Below are positions 21,728 to 29,961 of a DNA stretch of 40,905 bases, one piece after another. How positions within the stretch are numbered: the stretch's first letter is position 1; each line of letters begins with the position of its first letter. The stretch is from a virus. Location of the stretch: IMG/VR virus record IMGVR_UViG_3300037069_000499, positions 1-40,905 of that record. One strand, written 5' to 3'. Position numbers and translations under genes: made by a program. The notes below the pieces were generated by a model that had not been told where the DNA came from, made no database searches, and was given only the letters and a program-made list of their open reading frames with translations.

Positions 21728-22122
21728 TAGACAATATCAAACCAAAAGCTTAGGGTTGACGCTGCCGTATTCGCCTTTAGGTATAGAACTGCACATCGGG
21801 CGACCTGCATAGTTATTTGGGTGCCCGTAGGAATAGTCACATATTTGCTTGCTACAGTCGGGTCTGCCTCGCTAATGTTTACTGTATTCGTTGCCGCAAT
21901 AAAATTAACCTGTGTCGCATTAAGAGGTACATTAAGTGTCGTTACACCAGTATTCGATACCGTAGCTGGCGATGTAACTGGCGTGCCTGTAATATCTGAT
22001 GTCTGAGGCCCAGCATTGATAAGCATGCTATTTCGGTTAGCGTCGTTTACCATCCCACCAAAGTTACTAAGCTGTCCTGGTTCCGTAGCTGGAGTCTTGG
22101 TAGTGAATGTATATGTTGCCAT
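21727..22122 (-). CDS. Beta-rich virion protein
   Basis: This 131-aa protein follows cassette 4 with a good SD (AGGAG) before ATG 22122. It shows alternating strands (VSNTGVTTLNVPLNATQVNFIAA), then YVTIPTGTQITMQVARCAVLYLK and a final FWFDIV. It resembles small capsid or fibre-cap modules seen in phage decoration proteins. It is first in a coupled string with the 76-aa and 307-aa genes. Confidence 0.58.
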   Translation of the reverse strand: MATYTFTTKTPATEPGQLSNFGGMVNDANRNSMLINAGPQTSDITGTPVTSPATVSNTGVTTLNVPLNATQVNFIAATNTVNISEADPTVASKYVTIPTGTQITMQVARCAVLYLKANTAASTLSFWFDIV

Positions 22123-22134
22123 TGTTTCTCCTCA

Positions 22135-22182
22135 TAAAAAATAGCCCAAGTATAGCTCAGGCCTTATATTGATAGTATAACA
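22135..22182 (-). promoter_or_regulatory. Promoter-hairpin cassette 4 (diverged)
   Basis: TGT-TATACT (-10 at 22174-22179), five bases, TATAAGGCCTGAGC, hairpin GCCTGAG-CTATA-CTTGGGC (with G-U pairs) and a T-rich run, then AGGAG and ATG 22122. The 5-nt spacing to the conserved element is kept although the sequence has drifted. Confidence 0.55.
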
Positions 22183-22185
22183 GAA

Positions 22186-23808
22186 TTAATTAATTATAAA
22201 CCAGTTAAATGTTGAAGTATCGAGAGCATTAGATGACTTTACTGTGAATGATACACCAGCGCTAATAGATGACGCCGTAAGGGTGCCGAGATTTGTCAGT
22301 GAGTTGGTAGTGTCAGTCAGAAATATGAGGCTACTCGAGGTAACAGCGGTCGTGCTAATCGTCACCGTGCCACTAGATAATGTGCCCGTACCCACAGAGG
22401 CGTTTGACCCCGTTCCAATAGATAGCTTATACCCTGCTCCAATCTGCACGTTGGTAGAATTGACATTAAAAACGTCATTACCCCCTACGTAGAACTGTAC
22501 AGTTCCATTTGGAGTAACGACCTGAGTACTACCGCTAGAGAAGTTATTATAAAGCCTTAGTATGTGGGAAAAGGCCGAATCGAACCCAGCATTGGCACCC
22601 TGGATGGCTTGACCATTATCACCAATCTGCACAACTCCCCCAGGCGTGGTGATAATATCGTTAGCGACAAGCTGGTTAATCTTACCGGATGTCCCTGAGT
22701 TAGGTATATTGATGTTGACGAATGTATTAGGTCCATCATGTGAAGTTCCTTCGTTAAAGGCATATCGTGCCTTGGTTGCCCCATCAATAATGATTTGTCC
22801 GCCATTAAAAACATTATTTGTGCTCGGATGGGAACTGTTAGAACTGTACCCCTCAACCAATATCTCATCGTATGAACCATTGCCAGCCTGTGAATTATTA
22901 TGCATATAAAGCCCATTAAAGGTGTTGTACTGTGTCTCAAACAGGTAGATACCAAAGAACCCATTATTGTAAATGTATAGCCCATTAAAGGTCTGCTTGT
23001 CCTGCTTGTAGATGTTGAGGCCATACTGGGTATTATTCATAAGGGAGACATTATTGAATATGTCACCCTCATTCAGCCACGCGCTGACATCAGCATTGGC
23101 CGCATTAAAGGCAAGCCCATATTGGCTGTTACCATCACACTGTAGATTGGTAAACACATTTCCCCTTGAGCCTGTACCACTGACCTCCCCTGGGTCTACT
23201 AATATACCATGAAGAGTATTAGAATATCCGTGAAGGTTGGTAAACGTACCCCTTGTATTTTGCTCGAATTCAAGTCCATGATAATTATTGGCGGTTGAAT
23301 ATAGATTGTCACCAAATGCTCTCGTATTATTGTAGTAGTGTATTCCAACGCCTATCCAGTTCTGCGCCAGAACGTTAAACGCCCCGCAGTTTGTCGTTGT
23401 CGAGATATAAAGGCCGTATTGGGTTCCACCAGCAATATTGGACTTGTTACCGTCAACTGTAAAATTCCCAACCGCTAGGTTAGATACCGAGACAATTCGG
23501 ATAAGATTCTGTGAGGCATTAAAACCCGACGTTACCTTGAATATTGTACCATTCATGCTCTCACCGGTAAGGTTAGCTGTAATAGCATTGATGTTGGAAG
23601 GATTAAGCATATACGTGCCATGCGGCGCATAGATCATTCCGTTGGCTGAAGTGGCCGCAGTATTGGCGTTATTAAAGGCGATTGTATCATCTGTCGTACC
23701 GTCACCCTTTGCACCATAGTCACGTACGTTATAAAGGGTCTGCTTTACCTTACCGCTTGCCATAGTGGTCGCCTGAGGAGTATTTGTCGTTCCATTTACT
23801 ATTGACAT
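22186..23808 (-). CDS. Tailspike with pectate-lyase-like beta-helix
   Basis: The 540-aa protein has the pectate lyase superfamily entry motif VRDYGAKGDGTTDDTIAFNNA (residues about 28-48) and YAPHGTYML. A parallel beta-helix with Asn/Gly/Tyr ladders follows (NNTQYGLNIYKQDKQTFNGL, GIYLFETQYNTFNGLYMHNN). The C-terminal beta module (GTLSSGTVTISTTAVTSSSL ... FNWFIIN) is shared by many phage fibres. It probably binds and degrades a host surface polysaccharide. The start overlaps the upstream stop (TAATG). Confidence 0.88.
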   Translation of the reverse strand: MSIVNGTTNTPQATTMASGKVKQTLYNVRDYGAKGDGTTDDTIAFNNANTAATSANGMIYAPHGTYMLNPSNINAITANLTGESMNGTIFKVTSGFNASQNLIRIVSVSNLAVGNFTVDGNKSNIAGGTQYGLYISTTTNCGAFNVLAQNWIGVGIHYYNNTRAFGDNLYSTANNYHGLEFEQNTRGTFTNLHGYSNTLHGILVDPGEVSGTGSRGNVFTNLQCDGNSQYGLAFNAANADVSAWLNEGDIFNNVSLMNNTQYGLNIYKQDKQTFNGLYIYNNGFFGIYLFETQYNTFNGLYMHNNSQAGNGSYDEILVEGYSSNSSHPSTNNVFNGGQIIIDGATKARYAFNEGTSHDGPNTFVNINIPNSGTSGKINQLVANDIITTPGGVVQIGDNGQAIQGANAGFDSAFSHILRLYNNFSSGSTQVVTPNGTVQFYVGGNDVFNVNSTNVQIGAGYKLSIGTGSNASVGTGTLSSGTVTISTTAVTSSSLIFLTDTTNSLTNLGTLTASSISAGVSFTVKSSNALDTSTFNWFIIN

Positions 23809-24236
23809 TAGGCAACCCCTAAGTAAGTAACACCCTCACCATTGACTGAGGCATCTATATTAACTGTTGATAGGTTAGTGATATCGAAACTGACCGAATC
23901 ACCAGCGGCAAGTTGCAATCCACTAGCCGAACTGACCGAACTATTGCCCACATAGATGGTGCCTGTATTGGTCGCAAGGGCTTTTACTATAACTGAGCGG
24001 GAAGTGGTAGACGTCGCTAAGGCCACCCTTGTGCCCGAAGTCGTTACCGTTGTCTTACCACTGAGGACCGAGGTAGGGGAACTGGAACCGCCAGATACAA
24101 CACTGACTAACTGTGCCCCAGTTGCAGGGTCATAATTAGCCTGTACGATGGCATTGTTATTAAGATAAGAGACCCCAGCTTGTAGAGGTATCCTGTTATT
24201 GTCCCTTACTGATCTATTTCCTTCTGGTAAACTCAT
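23808..24236 (-). CDS. Small virion/fibre-tip protein
   Basis: I choose ATG 24236 (142 aa, MSLPEGNRSVRDNNRIP). The earlier ATG 24251 lies in the stem-loop of cassette 5. The C-terminal half (TTSGTRVALATSTTSRSVIVKA ... IYVGNSSVSSASGLQLAAGD) is a small beta domain found in many phage structural proteins. It is directly upstream of and coupled to the tailspike, so it may be an attachment or decoration domain. There is no SD; the start follows the T-run. Confidence 0.65.
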   Translation of the reverse strand: MSLPEGNRSVRDNNRIPLQAGVSYLNNNAIVQANYDPATGAQLVSVVSGGSSSPTSVLSGKTTVTTSGTRVALATSTTSRSVIVKALATNTGTIYVGNSSVSSASGLQLAAGDSVSFDITNLSTVNIDASVNGEGVTYLGVA

Positions 24237-24238
24237 AT

Positions 24239-24283
24239 AAAAAAGAGCCATTGATGGCTCAGGCTTTCTACAGAAAGTATACC
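24239..24283 (-). promoter_or_regulatory. Promoter-hairpin cassette 5
   Basis: TGG-TATACT (-10), five bases, TAGAAAGCCTGAGCC, hairpin GAGCCA-TCAA-TGGCTC (24245-24260 on the plus strand) and six Ts, then ATG 24236. The arms and 15-mer are identical to cassette 1; the loop differs. The promoter lies just after the stop of the coiled-coil gene. Confidence 0.72.
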
Positions 24284-24284
24284 A

Positions 24285-25112
24285 TTATATCTGTATACCA
24301 GAAAGACCCAGGCGCATATCTAATCGTTTCTCGCGTGTTGATAGATCGAGTTCCCTTTCAGAGACTACCCTCTCACGGATGATAAGTGACGACTCTTTGG
24401 TGTTCATTACCTCTGACCGTGCGAGATTTTCCTGCTCGATATTAAGAAGTTCCTGCTTACAATTCTGGATAGAGTCTTTAAGTGACCTTAACTCAACCTT
24501 ATAGTCAGTAGAGCGTTCGCTATATAAAGTGTCTAGTTCTCGGCGTTTATTAGAAAGTATCTCAATTTCATTCGTGAGATTGACCTTATCTTGTTCAAGT
24601 CGTAGGGTATCACGTACAATCTTATCTTTCTCAGCACGCACAAGAGCGTCCTCATCGCGAAAGTCACGCAGTTGGTTATTCCATTCGTTAATAGTGGTGT
24701 CGGCTATTTCCTGTTGCTCTTTAAGGTACTTCTTTAAGCCAGAGATAGTGCCCTGAATATCAGCCCTCTCTTGTTTCACCAGAGAAAGAAACGCTTTGGA
24801 CTTAGAGATATTATCAGCTACCTTGAGCAGTTCGTCCTCTTTGGTAACCACACTCGCATCAAGCTTACGAATACGTTCCTGTGTGTCTTCGGACTTATCC
24901 TCATATTTATCAGTAAGAGACGCAATATCATCCGTTAGCTTAATGATGGTTTCTTCCTTGAGACTGATACGCTTATCAAGAATATCAATCTTCACAAGAA
25001 GATCGGCGTCATCAAGTAGTCTTTCCTTCTCGGCTACAAGCCGTTCACGCTCATCAAGCTGCTTGCTTCGGTGGTCGTCCTGGAGGTCGTTTAGCTGGCT
25101 CTTCCGACTCAT
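24285..25112 (-). CDS. Long coiled-coil protein
   Basis: The 275-aa product is a nearly continuous charged coiled coil (RSKQLDERERLVAEKERLLDD, later EQENLARSEVMNTKESSLII) with heptads throughout and no membrane segment. It starts inside the 3' end of the upstream gene (59-nt overlap), with GAAAGAA as a weak SD. Position among head genes suggests an assembly or internal virion protein. The sequence gives no enzyme motif. Confidence 0.6.
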   Translation of the reverse strand: MSRKSQLNDLQDDHRSKQLDERERLVAEKERLLDDADLLVKIDILDKRISLKEETIIKLTDDIASLTDKYEDKSEDTQERIRKLDASVVTKEDELLKVADNISKSKAFLSLVKQERADIQGTISGLKKYLKEQQEIADTTINEWNNQLRDFRDEDALVRAEKDKIVRDTLRLEQDKVNLTNEIEILSNKRRELDTLYSERSTDYKVELRSLKDSIQNCKQELLNIEQENLARSEVMNTKESSLIIRERVVSERELDLSTREKRLDMRLGLSGIQI

Positions 25113-25713
25113 TTCTTTCTTTCTTTAGGTCTTCTAGTTCCCGACGTAGATTATCAGCCTCGATCTTTGCAAGTTCCATATCAGCCTTAGCCTTCTTAGC
25201 GTCGTCTTTGGCTTTGTCGAGTTCCTCGTTATCTTCTAGGTCATCGAGTACGCTACTCTTTTTAAGAGTATTGTTGTACTCGGCGAAGAAGTCCTTAGTA
25301 CCCTGGTAAATCTGCTTGATGTATTTGTGTTGTGTCTGCGGGTCCATGACAGATTCGCGTGGTGATCGGCCATCTGCTTCATCTGCACGGCGGTTTGAGT
25401 AGACAATCTTGTCAATAAGCGCCTTAATCATAAGGTCTGCCTCATATGCAGGTACAAGTCGTGTCTGTCCTGGCTGTAGAGTAATACGCTCAGGGTTCTT
25501 CAAGTTGGTAGTAGTTTGAGATACGCCATCATCAGTAACCATCTGATTTTCTACCCGTTGCACTTGGTAGACAAATGGTTGTGTGTCAATATTCATCACA
25601 ACAACGAATTTACCCATTTTATAGTATTCTCGGCAACGCTCCTGAACTGTCTTTACTTCATCAGCAGTGCTTTCCTGCCCGTAATATGATTCGTCTTGAG
25701 TATCGTTATCCAT
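25054..25713 (-). CDS. Virion-module protein with AT-hook tail
   Basis: This 219-aa protein has an N-terminal globular part (REYYKMGKFVVVMNIDTQPF, LQPGQTRLVPAYEADLMIKAL). A charged helix follows (about 160-200), then a C-terminal AT-hook-like motif, KRPPGRPPKQ, which binds AT-rich DNA minor grooves. It has a leaderless promoter (TTGTAT-17-TATAAT at 25722-25750; -10 only 8 nt before the ATG). A DNA-contacting virion or packaging accessory role is inferred. Confidence 0.62.
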   Translation of the reverse strand: MDNDTQDESYYGQESTADEVKTVQERCREYYKMGKFVVVMNIDTQPFVYQVQRVENQMVTDDGVSQTTTNLKNPERITLQPGQTRLVPAYEADLMIKALIDKIVYSNRRADEADGRSPRESVMDPQTQHKYIKQIYQGTKDFFAEYNNTLKKSSVLDDLEDNEELDKAKDDAKKAKADMELAKIEADNLRRELEDLKKERNESEEPAKRPPGRPPKQAA

Positions 25714-25721
25714 TGAGTTGA

Positions 25722-25750
25722 ATTATAGAATATAAGAGCATTTTATACAA
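25722..25750 (-). promoter_or_regulatory. Leaderless promoter of the AT-hook gene
   Basis: TTGTAT (25745-25750), 17-nt spacer, TATAAT (25722-25727). Only 8 bases separate the -10 from ATG 25713 and there is no SD, so transcription should begin at or 1-2 nt before the start codon. Confidence 0.65.
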
Positions 25751-25760
25751 CCATACAACA

Positions 25761-25786
25761 AGAAAGACCCCTTTCGAGGTCTTTCT
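25761..25786. terminator. Terminator-type hairpin after the head-fibre genes
   Basis: Perfect 9-bp stem AGAAAGACC (25761-25769) / GGTCTTTCT (25778-25786). The downstream tract on minus (TTGTTGTA) is only moderately T-rich. It separates the capsid/head-fibre transcript from the AT-hook gene promoter. A second small hairpin (TAGTTC-AAGGA-GAACTA, 25800-25816) lies between it and the stop. Confidence 0.6.
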
Positions 25787-25827
25787 ATGAGTATAGAGTT
25801 AGTTCAAGGAGAACTATTTCTAGTCTA

Positions 25828-26601
25828 CTATGATGCAACCGCCTTAACAACTGCGAAGTTGAATACTGGTTGCTCGGTAGTTGTACCACCAGTTGTGAAC
25901 GAGGTGATCTTAAAGCTACCTGCTGCAACGTTCGTTACGAATATTTCGTAAAGGTCTGTACCTGACTTCTGGTTGACTACAATTGTGTCAGTAGCAGCTA
26001 CCGCTGTGTTTGTTACTGTGAATGTTGCTGGTGTTGTAGAGCCTGCGGCAGATACGAGAGTAATCGCACCCGATACCTTGCTAAGCGTTACACCAGTTGT
26101 ACGACTTGTACCTTGTGTGACAGTACCGCCCGCGCCCGTGGCATACCCCACACCAGCTGTTGCCGATGTTGAGGTAATACCAACTGCACCTGTAGTAGTA
26201 GCGCCAAGGACGATGTTACCTGTAGCCGTACCGTTAAGTGTGACTGTACCTGAACCTTTTGCATCTACGGTAAGATTCTCATTCGTACCGCTAGATAGAA
26301 CTGATACAGCGACACCAGCGGCCGCAGCTGCACTCTTAATGTTGACACCTGTAGCGGCTGAAGCCGTAGAAGCATCAACGTTAAAGCTTGGGTTCGTTGT
26401 ACCGTTTGGGCCGACAGTAAGAGCGTTAGCCGAAGTAGAGGTAATAGTACCGAGGGCTGAGACGCTTGAACCACCGATAGTCGTTGTCGATGGCAACGTA
26501 ACAGTACCGCCGGTGGCAACGACTAGAGGCTCATTTACCCCTAGTCTGATACCGTTTGATCGTGCAGCCGCGTTAAATTTTCCAAAATCTTGTGTTGCCA
26601 T
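25828..26601 (-). CDS. Head fibre/decoration protein, repeat-rich
   Basis: SD AGGAG precedes ATG 26601. The 257-aa product is very Thr/Ala/Gly/Val-rich with pseudo-repeats (GTVTLPSTTTIGGSSVSALG, GTVTLNGTATGNIVLGATTT). It ends in a conserved-looking domain (GTVTQGTSRTTGVTLSKVSG ... FNFAVVKAVAS) seen in many phage capsid fibres. It is downstream of the major capsid gene, so surface decoration is likely. Confidence 0.7.
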   Translation of the reverse strand: MATQDFGKFNAAARSNGIRLGVNEPLVVATGGTVTLPSTTTIGGSSVSALGTITSTSANALTVGPNGTTNPSFNVDASTASAATGVNIKSAAAAAGVAVSVLSSGTNENLTVDAKGSGTVTLNGTATGNIVLGATTTGAVGITSTSATAGVGYATGAGGTVTQGTSRTTGVTLSKVSGAITLVSAAGSTTPATFTVTNTAVAATDTIVVNQKSGTDLYEIFVTNVAAGSFKITSFTTGGTTTEQPVFNFAVVKAVAS

Positions 26602-26609
26602 CTCTACTC

Positions 26610-27365
26610 CTAGTCAATGTTTAGTTTCACAAGTGCTACGTTGCTTGATGCTGATGTCTTAAACCAACCAATGTTACCAGTCGTCGCAGCCGAGATGATT
26701 ACATATCCTGCTGTGCCTGCCTGGTCCTGAGCAACACCTAAGCCAATTGTACCAGTCGTTGCCTTTACAACTGCGAGGCCGCGGCTCTTCACCCAACCGT
26801 AGTAGGTAACTGAAGCGGTATTAGCGACAACTAATGTCGATACACCAACTGGGACGTTGCCAGTTGTAGAAGGAGCTACACCGTTGTACTCAGATAGAAC
26901 GAGGTCAACTGTGTCGGTACCAGGTACCAAAGTAGTCATACCAACTGGTAGTGGTTCCTCAAGAAGAAGCGTTACGTAGCCAGTTGTAGCGGCCGCGGCA
27001 GTGTTACCTGCTACCTTAACTTCATATTCACCATCTGCTACCGAGTGGATGCGTAGATATTGGAATTGGTCGGCTGTAACCGCAGTTGCGCCGTTGGTGA
27101 CAACAAGCGTTCGTGAACCTGCTACAAGGTTTGTAGCTAACTGTCCACCTGTGCCCGATGCTGTTACTGCAAGCCCCGTTGAGTTTGCTGGTGCCGCTGG
27201 CCCCACAACAAGGAGGCCAGGGGCGATTGTTGAGGTACCACCGAACTTTACGAAACGATAGAGACTACCGTCTGCGGTCTGTCCGAGTGTACCATATGCC
27301 ATCTCTTTTGATGTCTGAAGAGTGTTGATGTCTTCAATGGTTAGTACAATAGGTCCTGTTTGCAT
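26610..27365 (-). CDS. Capsid decoration/cement protein candidate
   Basis: SD AAAGGAG precedes ATG 27365. The 251-aa protein is beta-rich and symmetrical (LVAGSRTLVVTNGATAVTAD, YVTLLLEEPLPVGM, VPVGVSTLVVANTASVTYYG), with repeated GxxTLVVxN strands suggesting two related domains. Location next to the capsid gene and the Thr/Ala/Gly bias support a cement protein. No sequence family is named with confidence. Confidence 0.62.
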   Translation of the reverse strand: MQTGPIVLTIEDINTLQTSKEMAYGTLGQTADGSLYRFVKFGGTSTIAPGLLVVGPAAPANSTGLAVTASGTGGQLATNLVAGSRTLVVTNGATAVTADQFQYLRIHSVADGEYEVKVAGNTAAAATTGYVTLLLEEPLPVGMTTLVPGTDTVDLVLSEYNGVAPSTTGNVPVGVSTLVVANTASVTYYGWVKSRGLAVVKATTGTIGLGVAQDQAGTAGYVIISAATTGNIGWFKTSASSNVALVKLNID

Positions 27366-27375
27366 ATATTCTCCT

Positions 27376-27567
27376 TTATGCTTCCGTTGTGTCCGTTACG
27401 TCTTCTGCTGGGGTTTCAACCTCTGGCGCTTCTGGACGTGACCATCCTTCGCTCAGTAATTGGTTTTCAACAACTGTGCGGAGTGGGTCAACTACTTTCT
27501 GTGCTTCTACGTTCGTAACAGCCGTTTGAAGGGTTGCTAGAGCGTTCTGTAATTCTGTGTAGTCCAT
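27376..27567 (-). CDS. Small head-module protein (63 aa)
   Basis: The 63-aa acidic helical protein (MDYTELQNALATLQTAVTNVE ... TPAEDVTDTTEA) lies directly after the major capsid gene, with AGGA before ATG 27567. The short helical, acidic design could be a cement or assembly peptide. The function is unassigned. Confidence 0.6.
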   Translation of the reverse strand: MDYTELQNALATLQTAVTNVEAQKVVDPLRTVVENQLLSEGWSRPEAPEVETPAEDVTDTTEA

Positions 27568-27568
27568 A

Positions 27569-28660
27569 CTAGTTTCCTGTGATAGCGATTAGTTTACCGA
27601 AACGTCGTGGTTGCTTGTTAATCAAGTTACCAAGAAGGATAAGCACACCAACTTTACCGAACTGGTTGATAGCACTCATCATATCGCGGAACTGGAAGGC
27701 ACTTGGGAATGGAACATCCTCGTAGAAACCTTGCATGTCCTCGACGGTTGAGCTTACTTCTTTCAACTCGTCGCTCTTCTGTACGTGGAAAGCAAGGTAC
27801 TTTTCGTTAATCCAGAAGAACGTCTGTGCTGTTGCTTTGTCGTCGGCTACGATTGGGCGACCACGGAAGGTGATTGAGATAAACCCTGCTGATGCAGAGA
27901 GTTCTGCACTACCTTCTGGAAGCGATGTACCCATTGGCGTCTTGCCATCAACACGGTTGTAACCGCGTACTGCCATAGCTTCGTATCGAGCGCTTACCAT
28001 AGGCATCAACAGACCTTCGATGAATGTCCAGACGTTCTTTTGTGTAAGACCCATAGTTGGAGACTCTGATGTTGAGCTTGCAGCACTTGAGTTGTCAAAC
28101 TCGCTACCGAGGTAGTCAAGTGTGATTGTGTTGTTTGCAACTGAGGTGATGTCAGATACAAGGAAAGGATAGAGTGAGCGAGTAAGACCACCGTATGTCG
28201 GAGCGTTTGCACCGCTGTCGATCGCGTTACCAAGACCATCAAAGCTCTTACCAAGACCGAAGCTGTATAGCTGTGTACCGATTCCGTCGGCTGCCGAGAT
28301 TTTAGCCTCGTTAGCCTTAGCGGTGTAAAGCTTAATAGCCTGAGAATCAGTGTTTGAGTTGACGGATGCCTCGATACCAGGGATGGTAATAGGCTGGTCG
28401 TAACCTGTAATGTAGAAACTCGCTTGTCGAGTGTTGTTTGTGACTGCTGTGCTGAATGGGTCCATTCCGTTAAATGAGCCACCAGTTTGTGCAAACGCAA
28501 TCTGTACTGGTACCTGGTAGCTAACGCCTTCCCAGTCCTCAGTGTTGCTAAGCATACGTGCGGTGAATACGTTTGAGTTTGATACACCATCCGTTAAGAT
28601 AGGCAAGATATACTGATAGGTTATATCGGTAAGCCTGTTACTAAATACTGTTCCTGCCAT
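27569..28660 (-). CDS. Major capsid protein
   Basis: This 363-aa protein follows the scaffold-like gene, with its own strong promoter and SD (AGGAG, 5 nt before the ATG). It begins MAGTVFSNRLTDITYQYILP and has a long N-arm. A central region with SLPEGSAELSASAGFISITFRGRPIVAD and a C-terminal DVPFPSAFQFRDMMSAINQFG look like an HK97-fold P-domain/A-domain arrangement, as in major capsid genes placed after portal and scaffold. The identification rests mostly on position, size and regulation; the fold is inferred. Confidence 0.8.
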   Translation of the reverse strand: MAGTVFSNRLTDITYQYILPILTDGVSNSNVFTARMLSNTEDWEGVSYQVPVQIAFAQTGGSFNGMDPFSTAVTNNTRQASFYITGYDQPITIPGIEASVNSNTDSQAIKLYTAKANEAKISAADGIGTQLYSFGLGKSFDGLGNAIDSGANAPTYGGLTRSLYPFLVSDITSVANNTITLDYLGSEFDNSSAASSTSESPTMGLTQKNVWTFIEGLLMPMVSARYEAMAVRGYNRVDGKTPMGTSLPEGSAELSASAGFISITFRGRPIVADDKATAQTFFWINEKYLAFHVQKSDELKEVSSTVEDMQGFYEDVPFPSAFQFRDMMSAINQFGKVGVLILLGNLINKQPRRFGKLIAITGN

Positions 28661-28684
28661 ATTTTCTCCTATTTTTTCTTAAAT

Positions 28685-28751
28685 AAAAAAAGCCTGGTGG
28701 CTCCAGGCTTCGTTCATCTACCACTATAGAGGATATATTTTATTATTACAA
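28685..28751 (-). promoter_or_regulatory. Promoter-hairpin element of the capsid gene
   Basis: TTGTAA (28746-28751), 17-nt spacer, TATAGT (28723-28728). After about 13 nt comes a strong hairpin, AGCCTGG-AGCCA-CCAGGCT (28691-28709), and a T-run (28685-28690), then AGGAG and ATG 28660. It is the same promoter-then-hairpin order as cassettes 1-5 but with a different leader and spacing. The hairpin could end upstream transcripts or act in the leader. Confidence 0.7.
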
Positions 28752-28753
28752 TA

Positions 28754-28981
28754 CTATTCTACGAGATGTACAGTTTTTCCATCGACAATGATTTCTTTGC
28801 CGATTTCCTTCTTACCGACGCGTAGTTTCCTAAAGATTTTCTCGATAATCTCATTACATCCCTCAAACTCCATTGGGATGTTTATATATTCGAGCTCGTC
28901 ATATATCTCTTTGGCTTCTCTCTTTGTAATGAGTTCGAGTTGGCAGAGTAGTGCGAGCGTGAGTGTAATATCATTCTTCAT
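28754..28981 (-). CDS. Small helical protein of the head module
   Basis: The 75-aa product (MKNDITLTLALLCQLELITK ... KTVHLVE) looks helical with a short C-terminal beta pair. It lies between the scaffold-like and capsid genes; AGGAAAG precedes ATG 28981. It could be an assembly factor or a small regulator. No family is recognised. Confidence 0.6.
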   Translation of the reverse strand: MKNDITLTLALLCQLELITKREAKEIYDELEYINIPMEFEGCNEIIEKIFRKLRVGKKEIGKEIIVDGKTVHLVE

Positions 28982-28983
28982 AT

Positions 28984-29928
28984 TTAAATCTTTCCTGCTC
29001 GGGCGAGCCTATTTACATCAGCGAATGTCATACCAGCATATGCACGTGGTTTAAGGGTGTTCCCATCACCGCCTGCTGGTGCGGTAGTCTTACGAGCAAC
29101 ATTGTTACGTTGCTGTTGAATTTGGGTCTTTGGCTGTTCCTTTGGTGCTGTACGTGCCTTGTGAGCGTAGTACTTATCTGCCGCGTCAATGTAACTGATA
29201 CGCCTAAAATCACGGCCAGAGGTAGACTTTGAACGGTATTCGTCGTTTACCTTCTTGTAAAGGTCGTAAATCTCGTTCGCTTCTTTAACAGCTGGGTCTG
29301 AATTAAACTTAGGGTCGTCCTCGCCGTATTGGAATTTAGGAAGGATGTTATTAGCTTGTAACCATTTACGGTCGCGATCAACGTCTTTAGCGTCCTGAAT
29401 CATAAACTCACGATATTCAATCTGCTGTCTGTTCTCCGATTGTTTCCTCTCAAAGTCGGCCTTCAAGGCGTTAGCTTCATTCTCGAGCCGGATAAGTGCG
29501 CGTTCAAAGCTAATGCGCGCGGCATCACTAACGAAAGTAAAGCCTTCTGGTAGTTCAGTCTCATTGTATACAGATACACTCTTGAGATCATCGCCTATCT
29601 TGCCGTGTGCGGTGATTGGCTGGAGTTTACCCTCTTTATTGGCGTTAGCAAAGTATTGGTTAAGATCAGTATCGAAAGCGGCAACTTCGGGTAATTCGTC
29701 CTCTTCATCAACTTCGACATGAGTCTCTGGCTGTTTAGGTTCCTCTACAGGTTTAACCTCTTCCTTTTTCTCCTCCGTAGACCCATCCTTACGCTCTGGC
29801 ATGTTCTCCATAATTTTAAGGAGTTTACCCGTTTGTTGTGTAAGCGGTTTGCTTGGGTCTAGTTTAGTAGATGGGTCTTGCTTCGGCGCGACTACTGGTG
29901 CGTCTTGTGCGTTCTCTTCTTGATTCAT
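28984..29928 (-). CDS. Scaffold-like protein
   Basis: This 314-aa acidic protein is Glu/Lys/Pro-rich at the N-terminus (KKEEVKPVEEPKQPETHVEVD) and helical in the middle (FERALIRLENEANALKADFER). It has a Gln-rich basic end (QIQQQRNNVARKTTAPAGG). Size, charge, coiled-coil content and position between portal and capsid fit a scaffolding protein. A promoter-like TGT-TATAAT lies upstream, overlapping the end of the portal gene, and GAGG lies before the ATG. Confidence 0.7.
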   Translation of the reverse strand: MNQEENAQDAPVVAPKQDPSTKLDPSKPLTQQTGKLLKIMENMPERKDGSTEEKKEEVKPVEEPKQPETHVEVDEEDELPEVAAFDTDLNQYFANANKEGKLQPITAHGKIGDDLKSVSVYNETELPEGFTFVSDAARISFERALIRLENEANALKADFERKQSENRQQIEYREFMIQDAKDVDRDRKWLQANNILPKFQYGEDDPKFNSDPAVKEANEIYDLYKKVNDEYRSKSTSGRDFRRISYIDAADKYYAHKARTAPKEQPKTQIQQQRNNVARKTTAPAGGDGNTLKPRAYAGMTFADVNRLARAGKI

Positions 29929-29961
29929 AAGTACCTCATTAGTTTGTATTATAACATTTTA

